Source: Linyphia triangularis (Eukaryota; Arthropoda; Arachnida; Araneae; Linyphiidae). From it: a stretch of 64,000 nucleotides of DNA. The notes under the pieces were generated by a model. The model ran no database searches, was not told the DNA's origin, and saw nothing but the letters and a program-made list of their open reading frames with translations. Shown here one piece after another: positions 30,700-41,024 of this stretch. The translations under genes and the position numbers were made by a program. The stretch is from positions 54,051,242 through 54,115,241 of the forward strand of contig OZ021731.1 of the NCBI GenBank assembly GCA_963978545.1. Reading direction: 5' to 3'. Every line of letters starts with the position of its first letter. The stretch's first letter is position 1.

Positions 30700-31165
30700 T
30701 GTTTCAAAAATCGTCAGTATATAATTGTAAATAGGGACGTATTTATATTAAAGTTCTATTTTATCTTATTTTATTCTGTAAATAATTGTAAATGGTGGCA
30801 TATTTCTTTTAACGTTCTATTTTATTTTATTTGGTAACAACGATAATACAGGTTAGAAAAAAATGGCAACATCAAAATCAATCGAGAAATTTCGAGGCAT
30901 TTCCATCACGTGATTGGTTGACTGGATTTTGCAAGAAATGTCTGCGTTGAGACTATAAAAGGAAGCGAAACAGGCACTGCTCGGAAAACATCGGATCTTT
31001 TATTTACTTTCGCTGTGCCTGAATAATCACTGTGTTTGAAATTGTACGTACCGAAGCTTGTGTTGAAGCTTGATCGCAATTGTTCAGTTGTTCGGAGAAG
31101 TTTTGCGAGTAGTTTTTATTTAGTAAAAACTGCGTCGTCATTTTCTTTGAGAAAGATTCATAACA
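30700..31165 (+). mobile_element. Solo LTR related to the full Ty3/gypsy element
   Basis: This 466-bp segment starts TGTTTCAAAAATCGTCAGTA and ends GATTCATAACA. It aligns along its length with the 467-bp LTR of the minus-strand element at 33,427-39,374, with shared blocks TTGTAAATAGGGACGTATT, GGTTAGAAAAA...GGCAACA, a TATAAAAGGA box and GAAGCTTGTGTTGAAGCTTG. It is flanked by ATAT on both sides (30,696-30,699 and 31,166-31,169). No primer-binding site follows, so it is a solo LTR from recombination. It contains an internal ~60-bp duplication near its 5' end (TAATTGTAAATAG.. and TAATTGTAAATGG..). It is clearly diverged from the intact copy. Confidence 0.85.
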
Positions 31166-31169
31166 ATAT

Positions 31170-33110
31170 TAAGGCAACTTTTAAAAAACAAAACAAATAC
31201 CGATAGATTTGTGATGTTGCGATCTTGTGACGGAGACCGAAGGGCTGGTACACATTAAATCTTCCGTGGCCTCAATGTCCTCTCGTTGGTGTGGTGGGGT
31301 CGGAGAGAGGGGTTTACACTAGAAGATTTCGATCTCGTAATCTTCTAGATGCTCAAAATTACGAGACGTATTTGGCTGTGTTGAGCACTTAAATGTGGCA
31401 GAAATAGACAGTCGGTAGTTCCAAAAACAAAACAAAAATAGTTTACAGATTTGACTAAGAAGATTGACTTCGTACAAACAGATGGATATATTTGAGCAAT
31501 TCGGACATTTAATTTTTTATTTAATCCATTTTGACTATTTGTAGTACTCGTCAATTGAATTAGGTAACGAGTTATATCATTTCGTAATTATTAAACCGTA
31601 TCGGAAACACACTGGCTAAGAATCTAAAACAAAACATATATAATTAAATTACTTAAATCATTTTCAACATTGAGATTTATCACTCTTTTGAATTTGTACT
31701 AAGTAGTATTAACATTTCAATTATTGTATTTTTATGCTTTTGGGGTTTTTTTTAGTTTTAGTTTTCTTTAAAAAACACTTATACGTTGGCTCTGGTTAGT
31801 TGTCGAAGTGGAAACCACAGATCAACCAATTTGGACCAGTTTTCTAAAACTGAAAAGGTCGGAATCGTCGTGCCTTTAAATCAGCCAAATAGCCAGAGCC
31901 ACGCAGCGCTTCGTAGAGCCAAAATGTGTCCGGTTTCTTGGGAAGGAAAAATTATTGTTTACTTTTTATTGCAATCCACTCTATTTATGAACTGTAAGGA
32001 TAGATTTAGTTTTTAAGTCATACGGTTTTTTTAAGTATTTTATATCTTACTTTTGTTTCATCTTGGGTGTTCCATGCTTAGAAAACTTCTATTACAAAAA
32101 ATATTTTCTATGCTAAAAACAACTACCCAACAAAAACAACTCTGTAAAAAGGCTCCAAGTTCTTCATGCAATGATTATGGAGGTAGAAAGTATCTGAAGT
32201 AGAGCCAAGTTTAAAGTTGTTGTAAATTGCGGGGGGGGGGGGGGGCAATGAAAATTAGTACAATTTTCTTCTCTAAGTCATTTATTCAGATATGCAAAAA
32301 AAGGTGGCAAAGGAGAAAAAATTAACAATTGGCGATTATTTCGTAAACAAGAAAATATCGCCAAAGGTCGATTTTATAACGCCAAGTACACTTTTTATTT
32401 TTTATTACTTCTTGATTTAAGAGGCTTTGCGGCGTGTGGCGAGTTTGTCCTCTATTTATATATGCTAAGAACTACCAGTATTCTAAGTTTCATAATTCTA
32501 GCCCCAATACAAATGTATTACAATTGAGATTCAATTTTTTGAACATTACCCCCTTTAGGGAATTCGAAGGGGAAAATCTTGATTTTTAGATTTTTTTCTG
32601 TGTATACATGTTAAACCTTACAAGCATATCAAATTTCATAGTTCTATCTCAGCTAGAATTACCTTAGTAATTCGATGATCTGTGAGTGGGTTTTGGGTGG
32701 ATTTCAAAATATGTCCTTTTCTGCCGTTTTCGAATTTGGTTATCCCGACAACCAATAGATTTTGAGACTTGAAATTTAGAGGTCTTACTAAAGTGGCTAA
32801 TGGCTATTCGCAAAAATATTTCAGTTCTCAAGCATGCTGTAATACGCAGATTAGAGAGGTCAAAATACTGCTGAGTGGCTTCCGGTAAAAGAATGCTGGC
32901 AGTAAACTTAGCGGGTGCACTGCCATGCACCTAGATATATTCTTAATTAGGTTTGAATTAATCAGATAAAAAGCGCTTGCAAGTAAAGCTGAAGGACTGA
33001 AGGTATAAAATAGTAGTGATAAGCCATTCGATGAAATTTCCTCAAGAGTTGGCGTGCCTTTCTACAAAGCAAAATACTGGAAAAATGAAAATTTTCAATT
33101 ACAAAATTAT
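31170..33110. other. Non-coding stretch with a poly-G run
   Basis: No gene was recognised. A run of about 16 G lies at about 32,231-32,246. A short word GTCTCGTAATTTTGA at 31,363-31,377 (minus) equals part of the leader just after the primer-binding site of the gypsy element, but the match is too short to call. Confidence 0.5.
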
Positions 33111-33112
33111 AG

Positions 33113-33180
33113 AAAACATATATTAGTAAGAATATACTCCTGGTTTGTTTAGGTGTATATTCTTACCAATAAATGTTTTT
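33113..33180. repeat. ~26-bp-stem hairpin
   Basis: AACATATATTAGTAAGAATA plus TAC on the left faces GTATATTCTTACCAATAAAT plus GTTT on the right, with a loop of about 15 nt. The length and near-complete pairing recall a small MITE or a microRNA-like precursor. The sequence alone does not decide, and I know of no matching microRNA. Confidence 0.6.
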
Positions 33181-33426
33181 AAAACGTCCCAAAAGTTATA
33201 AACAAGAGACATTTATGACATTTATACGTTATAAGCTGTTTCATCAGATATCTCATATTTTTATTATACCTAGATACAACTTGCTGTCATAGTTACAACA
33301 TATTGATGTCGACTTATACAAGATTAGTTGGTGGCAATGGAGTTAAGAAGAGATTCTGTTTCAGTGGGATTATTGCTATAAAGTTGCAAGCTATTGTTTC
33401 CTTTCATTTGAACTGATATTGTATAT

Positions 33427-33893
33427 TGTTATGAATTTTCCCACTGAGGCAATGATGGCACAGTTTTCACGGTTTAAAAATATTTATTCTCTCTTCCGGA
33501 AACTCACAAAATTTATTCACAGGCAACAGTTTAATTACTCTCAAGCTTCAACACAAGCTTCAACAAAAATAACTTCGAATTCAGCGATTATACAAGCTCA
33601 CTCCAATAGGTAAATAAAGCGATCAGCTTTCAACGAACTCCGAAGTCAATCTGAAAACTTTCCCGTTCTCCAGTCCTTTATATACAAGCGCGTGAGACAT
33701 TCTCGAAATTTCCAGCCAATTCATCGGAAAGAAATTTCTCGAAACGTCTCGATTACTTCAGGTGTTGCCACCTTTTTCTAACTTGTATAATCGCTATTAA
33801 TTACTAAATAAAATTGGATAAAAAAATACATTACAATAGAATTTTGAAATAATACGTCACTATTTACAATATATACAGACAATTTGTGCAACA
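33427..33893 (-). repeat. 3' LTR of the gypsy element
   Basis: 467 bp, reading TGTTGCACAAATTGTC...TTCATAACA on the minus strand. A TATA box (minus CCAGTCC-preceded TATATAAAGG; plus 33,675-33,684) and an AATAAA polyadenylation signal (plus about 33,511-33,516) mark the promoter and the R region. It differs from the other LTR only at 33,546 (C here, T there, plus strand). Confidence 0.97.
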
Positions 33894-33906
33894 TTTCCCC
33901 CTTCTT
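33894..33906 (-). other. Polypurine tract
   Basis: AAGAAGGGGGAAA on the minus strand abuts the 3' LTR. It is the expected primer for plus-strand DNA synthesis. Confidence 0.9.
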
Positions 33907-33953
33907 AAAGACTGCACGTCCCGGGCAGTGAAGTCCTTAAGAGGAAAGGCAAT

Positions 33954-36900
33954 TCAATCATTTCTACTATAATATGGGGCTAGTCTATTGTTATGTACAA
34001 CTCTAGGTTTACAGGAGGGTGTCCGTTGAATCCTTACCACGACGTCGTTGATCTTCTTAAGGACCACATACGGCCCTTCCCAGTTCGTCTGGAGCTTAGG
34101 GGAGAGTCCTTTCCGACGTTTAGGATTCCATAACCACACCTTGTCACCTTCCTGGAATGAACGTTCCGTGGTCTTGGCATCGTAGCGGACCTTCATGCGC
34201 TCTGTCATGATGTTGATTCTATCTCTGGCGAACCGATGTACGGCTTCCAAACGTGCCTGGAGATCATCTAGATACTGGACAGGCGAGGAAGGGGTGTCCG
34301 GTGGTCGTCCAAAGAGGAGGTCGCAGGGTAGTCTAAGGTCTCTTCCGAAAATCATTTGAGATGGTGTATATCCGGTGGTCTCGTGAGTAGCACTTCTGTA
34401 GGCCAAAAGGAACAATGGAAGTTTCTGATCCCAATCTTGCTGGTTCTTGGAAACAAACAAGGAGAGATGATTCAGAATCGTTCTATTAAATCGTTCAACC
34501 ATTCCATCGGATTGTGGGTGCAGGGGAGTTGTACGAGTCTTTTCCATGTCGAGCAAGTCACACAGCCCAGTGAAGACGGCAGAGTTGAAGTTCGTCCCCT
34601 GATCGGAATGTATCAGCAGGGGTACGCCAAATCGGGAGATCCAATTCCGCACGAGGACTTCTGCTACGGTTGTGGCTTCCTGGTCCGGAATCGCGTATGC
34701 TTCTGGCCACTTGCTAAAGTAGTCCATGACAACTAGGATGTATTTGTTGCCATTAGTTGTGTGAGGTAGGGGGCCTAAGACGTCCAAAGCAATTCTTTCG
34801 AATGGTGCTCCTACGTTGTAACGTTGCAACTTTCCACGAGTTCGGGTCTTCGGTCCCTTCCGCGAATTGCATGCATCACAGGACTTGCACCACTTCTCCA
34901 CGTCGGATTTTGCTTTGTCCCAGAAGAATCTCTCCCTGACTTTCTGAAGAGTTTTCGTGACACCAAAATGTCCTCCAGTAGAACTGCTGTGAAGTTCTTC
35001 TAGAACGTTCGTAACTCTAGAACTTGGAAGGATTAATTGCCACCGGAAGCTTTTGCCGTCATCGGACTCCCATCGACGGTAGAGTACTCCATTCTTCAAG
35101 TGCAAAGAGTCCCACATAGCCCAATATCTCTTCATTGTTGGGCTATAGCATGCAATTTCCTGCCAACTGGGTTTTCCGGTAGCCGCTTCCATGAATTCAA
35201 TTAGAGGTTTCAAGTCCTGATCTTCGACTTGACTTTTCCGGACATTCTGGTCACTCCAAGGGTCCACGTTTGAAGTAGTTGACTTGGTAGTTATTTTCCG
35301 AAAGGCCAATGTGTTAACCCCAAACTTAGACTCGGCATTGGAACAAAATCGACAGTTCTCCGGACATGGTCTTCTAGAAAAAGCGTCTGCATTCCCATGG
35401 AACGTTCCTTTTCTGTGATGGATATCCATGTCGTATTCCTGCAGGCGCTGAATCCACCTTGCTATTTGTCCCTCTGTATTCTTGAAATTCAGCAACCAAG
35501 TCAGAGACGCATGATCAGTTCTTAAAAGGAATTTTCGGCCGTACAAGTAATGATGAAAGTGCTCAACGGCTTTTACTATTGCCAGTAACTCCTTTCTTGT
35601 GACGCAGTAGTTCCGTTCGGATCTTGACAGGCTCTTACTAAAATAAGCGATGACTTTCTCCTGTCCTTCAATTTCCTGGGAAAGAACGGCGCCCACTCCC
35701 TCATTGCTGGCATCTGTATCCAAAATGAAGTCCTTGTTAACATCGGGAAAAGCCAAAACAGGCGCGGATGTTAAAGCGTTCTTCAGTTGATTGAAGGAGT
35801 CGTCACAGTCGGCAGTCCATAGGAACTTCTGCTTGCTCTCTGTTAGTCGATGCAAGGGTCTGGCGATCTTGGAGAAACCTTTAACGAATTTACGGTAATA
35901 CGTGCACAGGCCTAGGGAGCTTCGCAATTGATGAACGTCTTGCGGTCGAGACCAAATTTGCACAGCATGGATCTTGGCTGGATCTGTGCTTACTCCATCG
36001 GATGAGATGATGTGTCCGAGATAACTGACTTTCCGCCTAAAGAGCTTACATTTTGATGGGCTAAGCTTCAAGTGGGCTTCCCTAAGCTTCAAGAACACGT
36101 TCTTCACATTTTGCAAGTGTTGATCAAAACTCCTCCCGGTGATAATGATATCGTCCAAATATACCAGACAGGTCTCGTAGGAAAGTCCTCTAAGCACAGT
36201 CTCCATTAGTCGCTCGAACGTAGCCGGTGCATTACACAAGCCAAACGGCATAACTTGAAACTGCCATAATCCTTGGCCGGTAGTGAAGGCAGTCTTCTCA
36301 CGATCGTCGGGATGTATCTCCACTTGCCAGTATCCACTCTTCAAATCCAAAGTCGAAAACCATTGGTTCCCCGATAGAGTGTCCAAAGTGTCATCGATTC
36401 TTGGCAGAGGGTAGCTGTCCTTTTTCGTAATTTCGTTCAGCTTCCGGTAATCCACACAAAACCTGGTGGAACCATCCTTCTTTCGAACGAGTACGATTGG
36501 AGAGGCCCATGGACTTGAGGAGGGTTCGATAACTCTATTATCTTCCATTTCCTGTAACAGTTTCTCGACCTCCTCTTGTTTTGCGAAAGGAAGTCTTCGA
36601 GGATGTTGTTTAATAGGTAAATGGGTCCCAGTATCGATTCGATGTTGAGTAAGCTCTGTTCTTCCTACATCTTTCGATGACATGGAGAAAATGTCTTGAA
36701 ATTCTTTTATAAGGTTTCCGACAATCTTCTCTTGCCTTCTTTCCAACCGAGAGTCTTCGAGAAGCTGGTCCACTAAATCCGCGGGTGGTGCGGTCGGAAG
36801 CTCCTTCGATCCTCGTTCGATGCTTGTAACAGGTGTGCAGGTGGCAATTTCTTCTCCTTTCTTGATAACTCTCTTAGAATCACCGATGTTGGCCATCCTC

Positions 36901-37562
36901 ACATGCACCACCTCTTGAGAGAGATCCACAAGCGTCGCTCCTACAAGCACTCCTTTCGGGACGCTATTCGATGATGGGAAGTCCGTTACTCCAAATCGGA
37001 AGGCCTTCGGGAGCTCTGTTGAACCTTTTACAACCAAATCTGTCATGGAGGGGGTGGTGATGTCTTCAAGAGCTACTATTCGATATGCACACGGCTCTTC
37101 CGAGTCCAAACCGAACAATGGAACTTCTTCTTTCCCCGTTTGAAGCTCGCCTTTCTCGAAATTCAAAGTAATTCCATTTCTCTTTAAAAAGTCCAATCCA
37201 AGAATACATGGGTCAATAATTTCAGCGACGTAAACGGTGTGAGTGTAGGTGTGAAATCCAAAAGATATGTTGACATTTAATTTCCCATGCACAGAAATTT
37301 TGTCACCAGTCACAGTCTGTAGTGAAACTGAAGGCGCCGTGTAAAGAGGTTGGCTGTCCAGGCGCCGGGCTACATCCGTCCGTAAGATGGTTACATTTGC
37401 CCCTGAGTCAACTATTAGACGACAGGGAGCTCCATTGATCTTGCCCTCCACGAATAAACCATGGTTTCCTCCTTGAAGGGATGAGATGTGATAGAGGCTG
37501 AGTGGGGCACCACCTGCTCTACACGGCGACCTCCGCCTCGCGAGATAGCCGCTCTTTAGTTT
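33954..37562 (-). CDS. pol: Pol polyprotein (protease, reverse transcriptase, RNase H, integrase), made by frameshift
   Basis: The frame is open from inside the gag end (AAA at 37,562) to the stop at 33,954, about 1,202 codons. It has no ATG start of its own near its beginning, and the in-frame GTG at 37,451 is an unlikely start. Numbering from that GTG: the aspartic protease has DSGA at 15-18. The RT has FSTLDLKSGY (catalytic Asp about 369) and YLDD at 431-434. RNase H has Asp 578, Glu 621 and Asp 646. Integrase has a zinc finger with His 821, His 828, Cys 855 and Cys 858, then Asp 890, Asp 950 and Glu 986, giving D-x59-D-x35-E. All key residues are present. It ends in the usual gypsy-type VVHNNRLAPYY tail without a chromodomain. 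It lies in the -1 frame relative to gag. Confidence 0.97.
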   Translation of the reverse strand, partial: KLKSGYLARRRSPCRAGGAPLSLYHISSLQGGNHGLFVEGKINGAPCRLIVDSGANVTILRTDVARRLDSQPLYTAPSVSLQTVTGDKISVHGKLNVNISFGFHTYTHTVYVAEIIDPCILGLDFLKRNGITLNFEKGELQTGKEEVPLFGLDSEEPCAYRIVALEDITTPSMTDLVVKGSTELPKAFRFGVTDFPSSNSVPKGVLVGATLVDLSQEVVHVRMANIGDSKRVIKKGEEIATCTPVTSIERGSKELPTAPPADLVDQLLEDSRLERRQEKIVGNLIKEFQDIFSMSSKDVGRTELTQHRIDTGTHLPIKQHPRRLPFAKQEEVEKLLQEMEDNRVIEPSSSPWASPIVLVRKKDGSTRFCVDYRKLNEITKKDSYPLPRIDDTLDTLSGNQWFSTLDLKSGYWQVEIHPDDREKTAFTTGQGLWQFQVMPFGLCNAPATFERLMETVLRGLSYETCLVYLDDIIITGRSFDQHLQNVKNVFLKLREAHLKLSPSKCKLFRRKVSYLGHIISSDGVSTDPAKIHAVQIWSRPQDVHQLRSSLGLCTYYRKFVKGFSKIARPLHRLTESKQKFLWTADCDDSFNQLKNALTSAPVLAFPDVNKDFILDTDASNEGVGAVLSQEIEGQEKVIAYFSKSLSRSERNYCVTRKELLAIVKAVEHFHHYLYGRKFLLRTDHASLTWLLNFKNTEGQIARWIQRLQEYDMDIHHRKGTFHGNADAFSRRPCPENCRFCSNAESKFGVNTLAFRKITTKSTTSNVDPWSDQNVRKSQVEDQDLKPLIEFMEAATGKPSWQEIACYSPTMKRYWAMWDSLHLKNGVLYRRWESDDGKSFRWQLILPSSRVTNVLEELHSSSTGGHFGVTKTLQKVRERFFWDKAKSDVEKWCKSCDACNSRKGPKTRTRGKLQRYNVGAPFERIALDVLGPLPHTTNGNKYILVVMDYFSKWPEAYAIPDQEATTVAEVLVRNWISRFGVPLLIHSDQGTNFNSAVFTGLCDLLDMEKTRTTPLHPQSDGMVERFNRTILNHLSLFVSKNQQDWDQKLPLFLLAYRSATHETTGYTPSQMIFGRDLRLPCDLLFGRPPDTPSSPVQYLDDLQARLEAVHRFARDRINIMTERMKVRYDAKTTERSFQEGDKVWLWNPKRRKGLSPKLQTNWEGPYVVLKKINDVVVRIQRTPSCKPRVVHNNRLAPYYSRND

Positions 37563-38875
37563 AACTGCTGAGGCTCGGACGAGGGTCTGTCCCCTCTCCT
37601 GTCCAATTCAGGGCAATCACGTCTGAAATGTCCTTCCCGGTTGCAGTGCCAACAAACCACTCTAGTTTTTCGATCCTTCGAGCCAGGAATATTTCTCATA
37701 ATTCGCTCCATCTTGTTTTCCAGTTCTTGAAACTTCTTCGTGAAAAGTTCAGAGGAATCGTCTGCCAATGCTCCACGTACGAAACGCCGATCTTTTCTAG
37801 AAGCGTGTTGTGCCGCCTCTACTCTCATGGCATAGACGAGGGTGGATTTCAGATCTTTGCTGTCGGACATCCTGGTAGCTTGCTGTATGTCGGGATCTTT
37901 GATGGCATCCACGAAATACTGAAGAGACAGGTTATCTCGTACGTCCGAGGGACAGTCTGGGAATGCGAGGAGCGACAGTCTTTCTATATCCGACGCCAAT
38001 TCTTGAAGAGTTTCATTGGCCTTCTGCTGTCTCACTTTCAGTTGCAGTCTGTTGTAATCCTTAAGATGCTGCTCACCAAACCTTAGCTCCAACGCACTCG
38101 CCAGCGCCACGAATTCTCCCCGCTTCTCTTCAGGTAGTGTTTGTAAAATGTCAGCAGCTTCACCTCGAAGAGATGCCGCGAGATGGAATGCTTTCGAAGT
38201 ATCGTCCCAAACATTCGCAGAAGCAATCATTTCAAACTGCGTTTGATAAACGCGCCAAGACGACCTCCCATCAAAAGTGGCCACTTTGATGTTAGAGCGC
38301 GGCGCCATAAAGGGGATGGAAGCGTTATCCCAATTAGGTGACGCTATGGCCACAGCTTCACGCGTTTCCATTTTTCGCAACCTTTCTTCTACAACGTCAA
38401 TGAATTTGTCTTGCTCTTCCTTTAAGGTGGAAACTTTTTCTTGCATGGTGGAAACTTTTTCTTGCACGGTGGAAACTTTTTCTTGCACGGTGGAAACTTT
38501 TTCTTCAACTTCATTTCTCACTGTCTTAAGATCTTCTCTGACATCCAAAATATCCGCCTTCATTGATTGAAGAACACTCTCTGTGCGCTCTATAAATCTA
38601 TCAACGGACGCAGAAGATGATTCTTGCTTGGATGCTAAAGATTTAATATCTAATGATGTCGCTTCTTGTAAAGCTTTAATGTCTGATGATGTTGCTTCTT
38701 GACTGGCGGCAATGGCGGCGGCGAGTTCGGCATTCGTCGTTTCTTGGCGGGCTTGACCGGCGGCAATCGTAGCGGAAAGTTCGGCTGCGGTGGTTTCTTG
38801 GCAGGCTTTCATTCCAGCAATCATTTCCATCAACTGCTTCATTTGGTCTTCCATCATTCCTCTAGTTGTCGGCAT
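37556..38875 (-). CDS. gag: Gag polyprotein of the gypsy element
   Basis: 439 codons from ATG at 38,875, about 16 nt after the primer-binding site. Residues 1-75 are Ala/Thr/Gln-rich repeats (QETT-AEL). About 75-170 is a coiled coil that includes four heptads EKVST(V/M/L)(Q/K) at 125-152. About 195-360 is a capsid-like retrotransposon gag domain (FDGRSSWRVYQTQFE). A CCHC zinc knuckle CWHCNREGHFRRDC lies at 408-421. Gag would assemble the particle and bind RNA in the cytoplasm. The frame ends at TAA right after a TTA AAC pair that looks like a frameshift site. Confidence 0.95.
   Translation of the reverse strand: MPTTRGMMEDQMKQLMEMIAGMKACQETTAAELSATIAAGQARQETTNAELAAAIAASQEATSSDIKALQEATSLDIKSLASKQESSSASVDRFIERTESVLQSMKADILDVREDLKTVRNEVEEKVSTVQEKVSTVQEKVSTMQEKVSTLKEEQDKFIDVVEERLRKMETREAVAIASPNWDNASIPFMAPRSNIKVATFDGRSSWRVYQTQFEMIASANVWDDTSKAFHLAASLRGEAADILQTLPEEKRGEFVALASALELRFGEQHLKDYNRLQLKVRQQKANETLQELASDIERLSLLAFPDCPSDVRDNLSLQYFVDAIKDPDIQQATRMSDSKDLKSTLVYAMRVEAAQHASRKDRRFVRGALADDSSELFTKKFQELENKMERIMRNIPGSKDRKTRVVCWHCNREGHFRRDCPELDRRGDRPSSEPQQLN
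37559..37565 (-). promoter_or_regulatory. Putative -1 frameshift heptamer at the gag stop
   Basis: Gag ends CAG CAG TTA AAC TAA. G-TTA-AAC is a known -1 slippery heptamer type (GUUAAAC, used by arteriviruses). Slipping gives GTT AAA CTA, which enters the open pol frame. GC-rich sequence with stem potential (GGCG...CGCC, CTCGCGAG) follows within about 10-40 nt. The position and frame are seen; use in the cell is inferred. Confidence 0.7.
38425..38508 (-). repeat. 21-bp tandem repeat within gag
   Basis: Four units of GGTGGAAACTTTTTCTTGCA plus C (plus-strand reading) encode four successive heptads of the Gag coiled coil. Being a multiple of 21 bp it can change copy number without breaking frame. 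Confidence 0.9.
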
Positions 38876-38890
38876 TCAAAATTACGAGAC

Positions 38891-38906
38891 CCCACTTCTG
38901 ACACCA
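38891..38906 (-). other. Primer-binding site, tRNA-Leu type
   Basis: TGGTGTCAGAAGTGGG on the minus strand begins 1 nt after the 5' LTR. It is complementary to the CCA-bearing 3' end of arthropod tRNA-Leu as I recall it. Confidence 0.85.
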
Positions 38907-38907
38907 C

Positions 38908-39374
38908 TGTTATGAATTTTCCCACTGAGGCAATGATGGCACAGTTTTCACGGTTTAAAAATATTTATTCTCTCTTCCGGAAACTCACAAAATTTATTCA
39001 CAGGCAACAGTTTAATTACTCTCAAGTTTCAACACAAGCTTCAACAAAAATAACTTCGAATTCAGCGATTATACAAGCTCACTCCAATAGGTAAATAAAG
39101 CGATCAGCTTTCAACGAACTCCGAAGTCAATCTGAAAACTTTCCCGTTCTCCAGTCCTTTATATACAAGCGCGTGAGACATTCTCGAAATTTCCAGCCAA
39201 TTCATCGGAAAGAAATTTCTCGAAACGTCTCGATTACTTCAGGTGTTGCCACCTTTTTCTAACTTGTATAATCGCTATTAATTACTAAATAAAATTGGAT
39301 AAAAAAATACATTACAATAGAATTTTGAAATAATACGTCACTATTTACAATATATACAGACAATTTGTGCAACA
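38908..39374 (-). repeat. 5' LTR of the gypsy element
   Basis: 467 bp, the same as the 3' LTR except T at 39,027. The TATA box lies at plus 39,156-39,165, so transcription runs to lower coordinates through gag and pol. Confidence 0.97.
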
Positions 39375-39378
39375 ATAT

Positions 39379-40589
39379 TGTATGTTTCCCATAAATAACC
39401 TGATATCTAAATAGAAATTCGACAGCACAATTCAAACAAAGCCATTATTTATTCTAATTCATTACTTAGGAGTATTACAAGGCAGCGAGATATGTGGCAT
39501 GCTTTTAGTTTTTATTATGCAATACAACCTTAAAAGTTGATATTCATTTCAATACAATTATTACTGTTTAAATAGTTCCTATTTGAATAGTTGACATTTG
39601 AATAAGAAAAGTAAATCTGATGAAATTTGGACAAAATATAGGTATAAAAAAGTATTATTTTTTAATTATTGTTATTTGTATATTTTAGCATATGTATTCA
39701 AGAGACTTTCATTCCTAATAAATAGCTTTAAAAAGATGCAGAAAATTACGTATAAGACTATGTAAAACTGCTATTTCAATAAAATATTTCGTTAAAATCT
39801 CCTCAAGTGAGTAAGTGTATACTTATTTTAAATCTGCACATCGGAGATTATGTTTTTAAAGTTTGTTTTCTATTGAATTATTATATCGTAACTCAGTAAA
39901 AAAATCATTTTAATGGATTTGGAGAGTTACAACAGAGTTCCAATGAGTCCAATCCAGCGAATCCAATGGGAATAGGATTCAATTTTGTCACTCTACTATA
40001 AAATTGCTCATTTGGGATTTAGTTTCATTTATTGCTAAGTTAAAGAAATAATTTAAAATGTGATTATTTTAAGAATGATTCAATTTATAATTAAACAAGT
40101 CTTCAAATTTCCTATACATCTTATCCCGTGCAACATACACAGAATTTAAATGCTTTTAAAAATAAATATTTTATTTAGATTTCAAGTAAAAATACATAAA
40201 AAACTGAGTAAAATACATATGTTTTCGGTTCTCTTTTAAATATTAAACAAAATCCAAAATAGTGTATTATGCATTTTTTTTTAAATTTCAAATGGACTCG
40301 TTTTTCTTTCTTTTTTTTCCGTAATCCATCTCATTCGGTATTTATTTACTGCATTTATCTTCATTATACCACACCGAATGTCAGTCCATTTCAGAATCCT
40401 ATAAAAGATAAATGAATAAAATTGATAGGGCAAATAAAAAATATTTTAGCCATAATCATAATTTTTTCGTATAAACGAAATTGCAATCTTTATATTAATG
40501 AAGATAATACTAAAATTAACGAAACTAAACTGCAAATTTATAATTTAAAAATATACTAGATGGTAAATTTAATTAAATTATAAAGGAAA
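39379..40589. other. AT-rich non-coding stretch, no gene seen
   Basis: No gene, RNA or classified transposon was recognised between the gypsy element and Helitron copy 2. Confidence 0.55.
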
Positions 40590-40689
40590 CTAGTTAAATG
40601 CCCGTGCTTCGCAACGAAATTTTAACATGTGCAATATTTTAGCAAGCTGTGAGGCCCCGCGATGCGGAAATCTGTCATTCGGGTATAGA

Positions 40690-40905
40690 ACCCAGTTTTT
40701 AGAGCTTCGCTCGCAGAAAGGTTCATCGCTACGCAAAATCGAGCTCGCTTCGTTAGCTGAAAAGTTTATGGACACATAAACACAGGCTTATTTCACTCGT
40801 TAAAAGGTTCATTGCTATGCAAGTATATTCTCGCTTCGCTCGCTGAAAAGTTCATAGCTGCGTAAGCATAAGCTTGCTTCACTCACTAAAATATAATTGC
40901 TACGT
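40690..40905 (-). repeat. ~60-bp tandem units in Helitron copy 2
   Basis: Four diverged units built around TTCATCGCTACGCAA and CTCGCTTCGCTCGCTGAAAA, for example at about 40,722, 40,807 and 40,848. Confidence 0.6.
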
Positions 40906-41024
40906 AAAGACTTAATAATGGAAGCCTCTCCCTTGTCAAGAAAAAAAAAATTCCCCGTTAATACAATAATACAACACCCCTTTAAGATTATTTTAACACG
41001 TGTTTGTGGAAAGCAAAATTAGAG

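Larger units (their letters stand above)
33427..39374 (-). mobile_element. Intact-looking Ty3/gypsy LTR retrotransposon
   Basis: This 5,948-bp element is oriented on the minus strand: 5' LTR, tRNA-Leu primer-binding site, gag, pol (protease, reverse transcriptase, RNase H, integrase), polypurine tract and 3' LTR. There is no env. The two LTRs (467 bp each) differ at one position only (33,546 versus 39,027), so the insertion is recent. A 4-bp ATAT duplication flanks it (33,423-33,426 and 39,375-39,378). Gag and pol are both open, so it may still be active. Its GC content is higher than that of the host DNA around it. No chromodomain is seen at the integrase C terminus. Confidence 0.97.

Noticed and set aside
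31345..31380. GTCTCGTAATTTTGA match to the gypsy leader
   Set aside because: Fifteen matching bases with no LTR or primer-binding site beside them is too little to call an element.
34356..39094. Plus-strand open frames across the gypsy element
   Set aside because: They are shadows of gag and pol read on the wrong strand, or run into LTR sequence.
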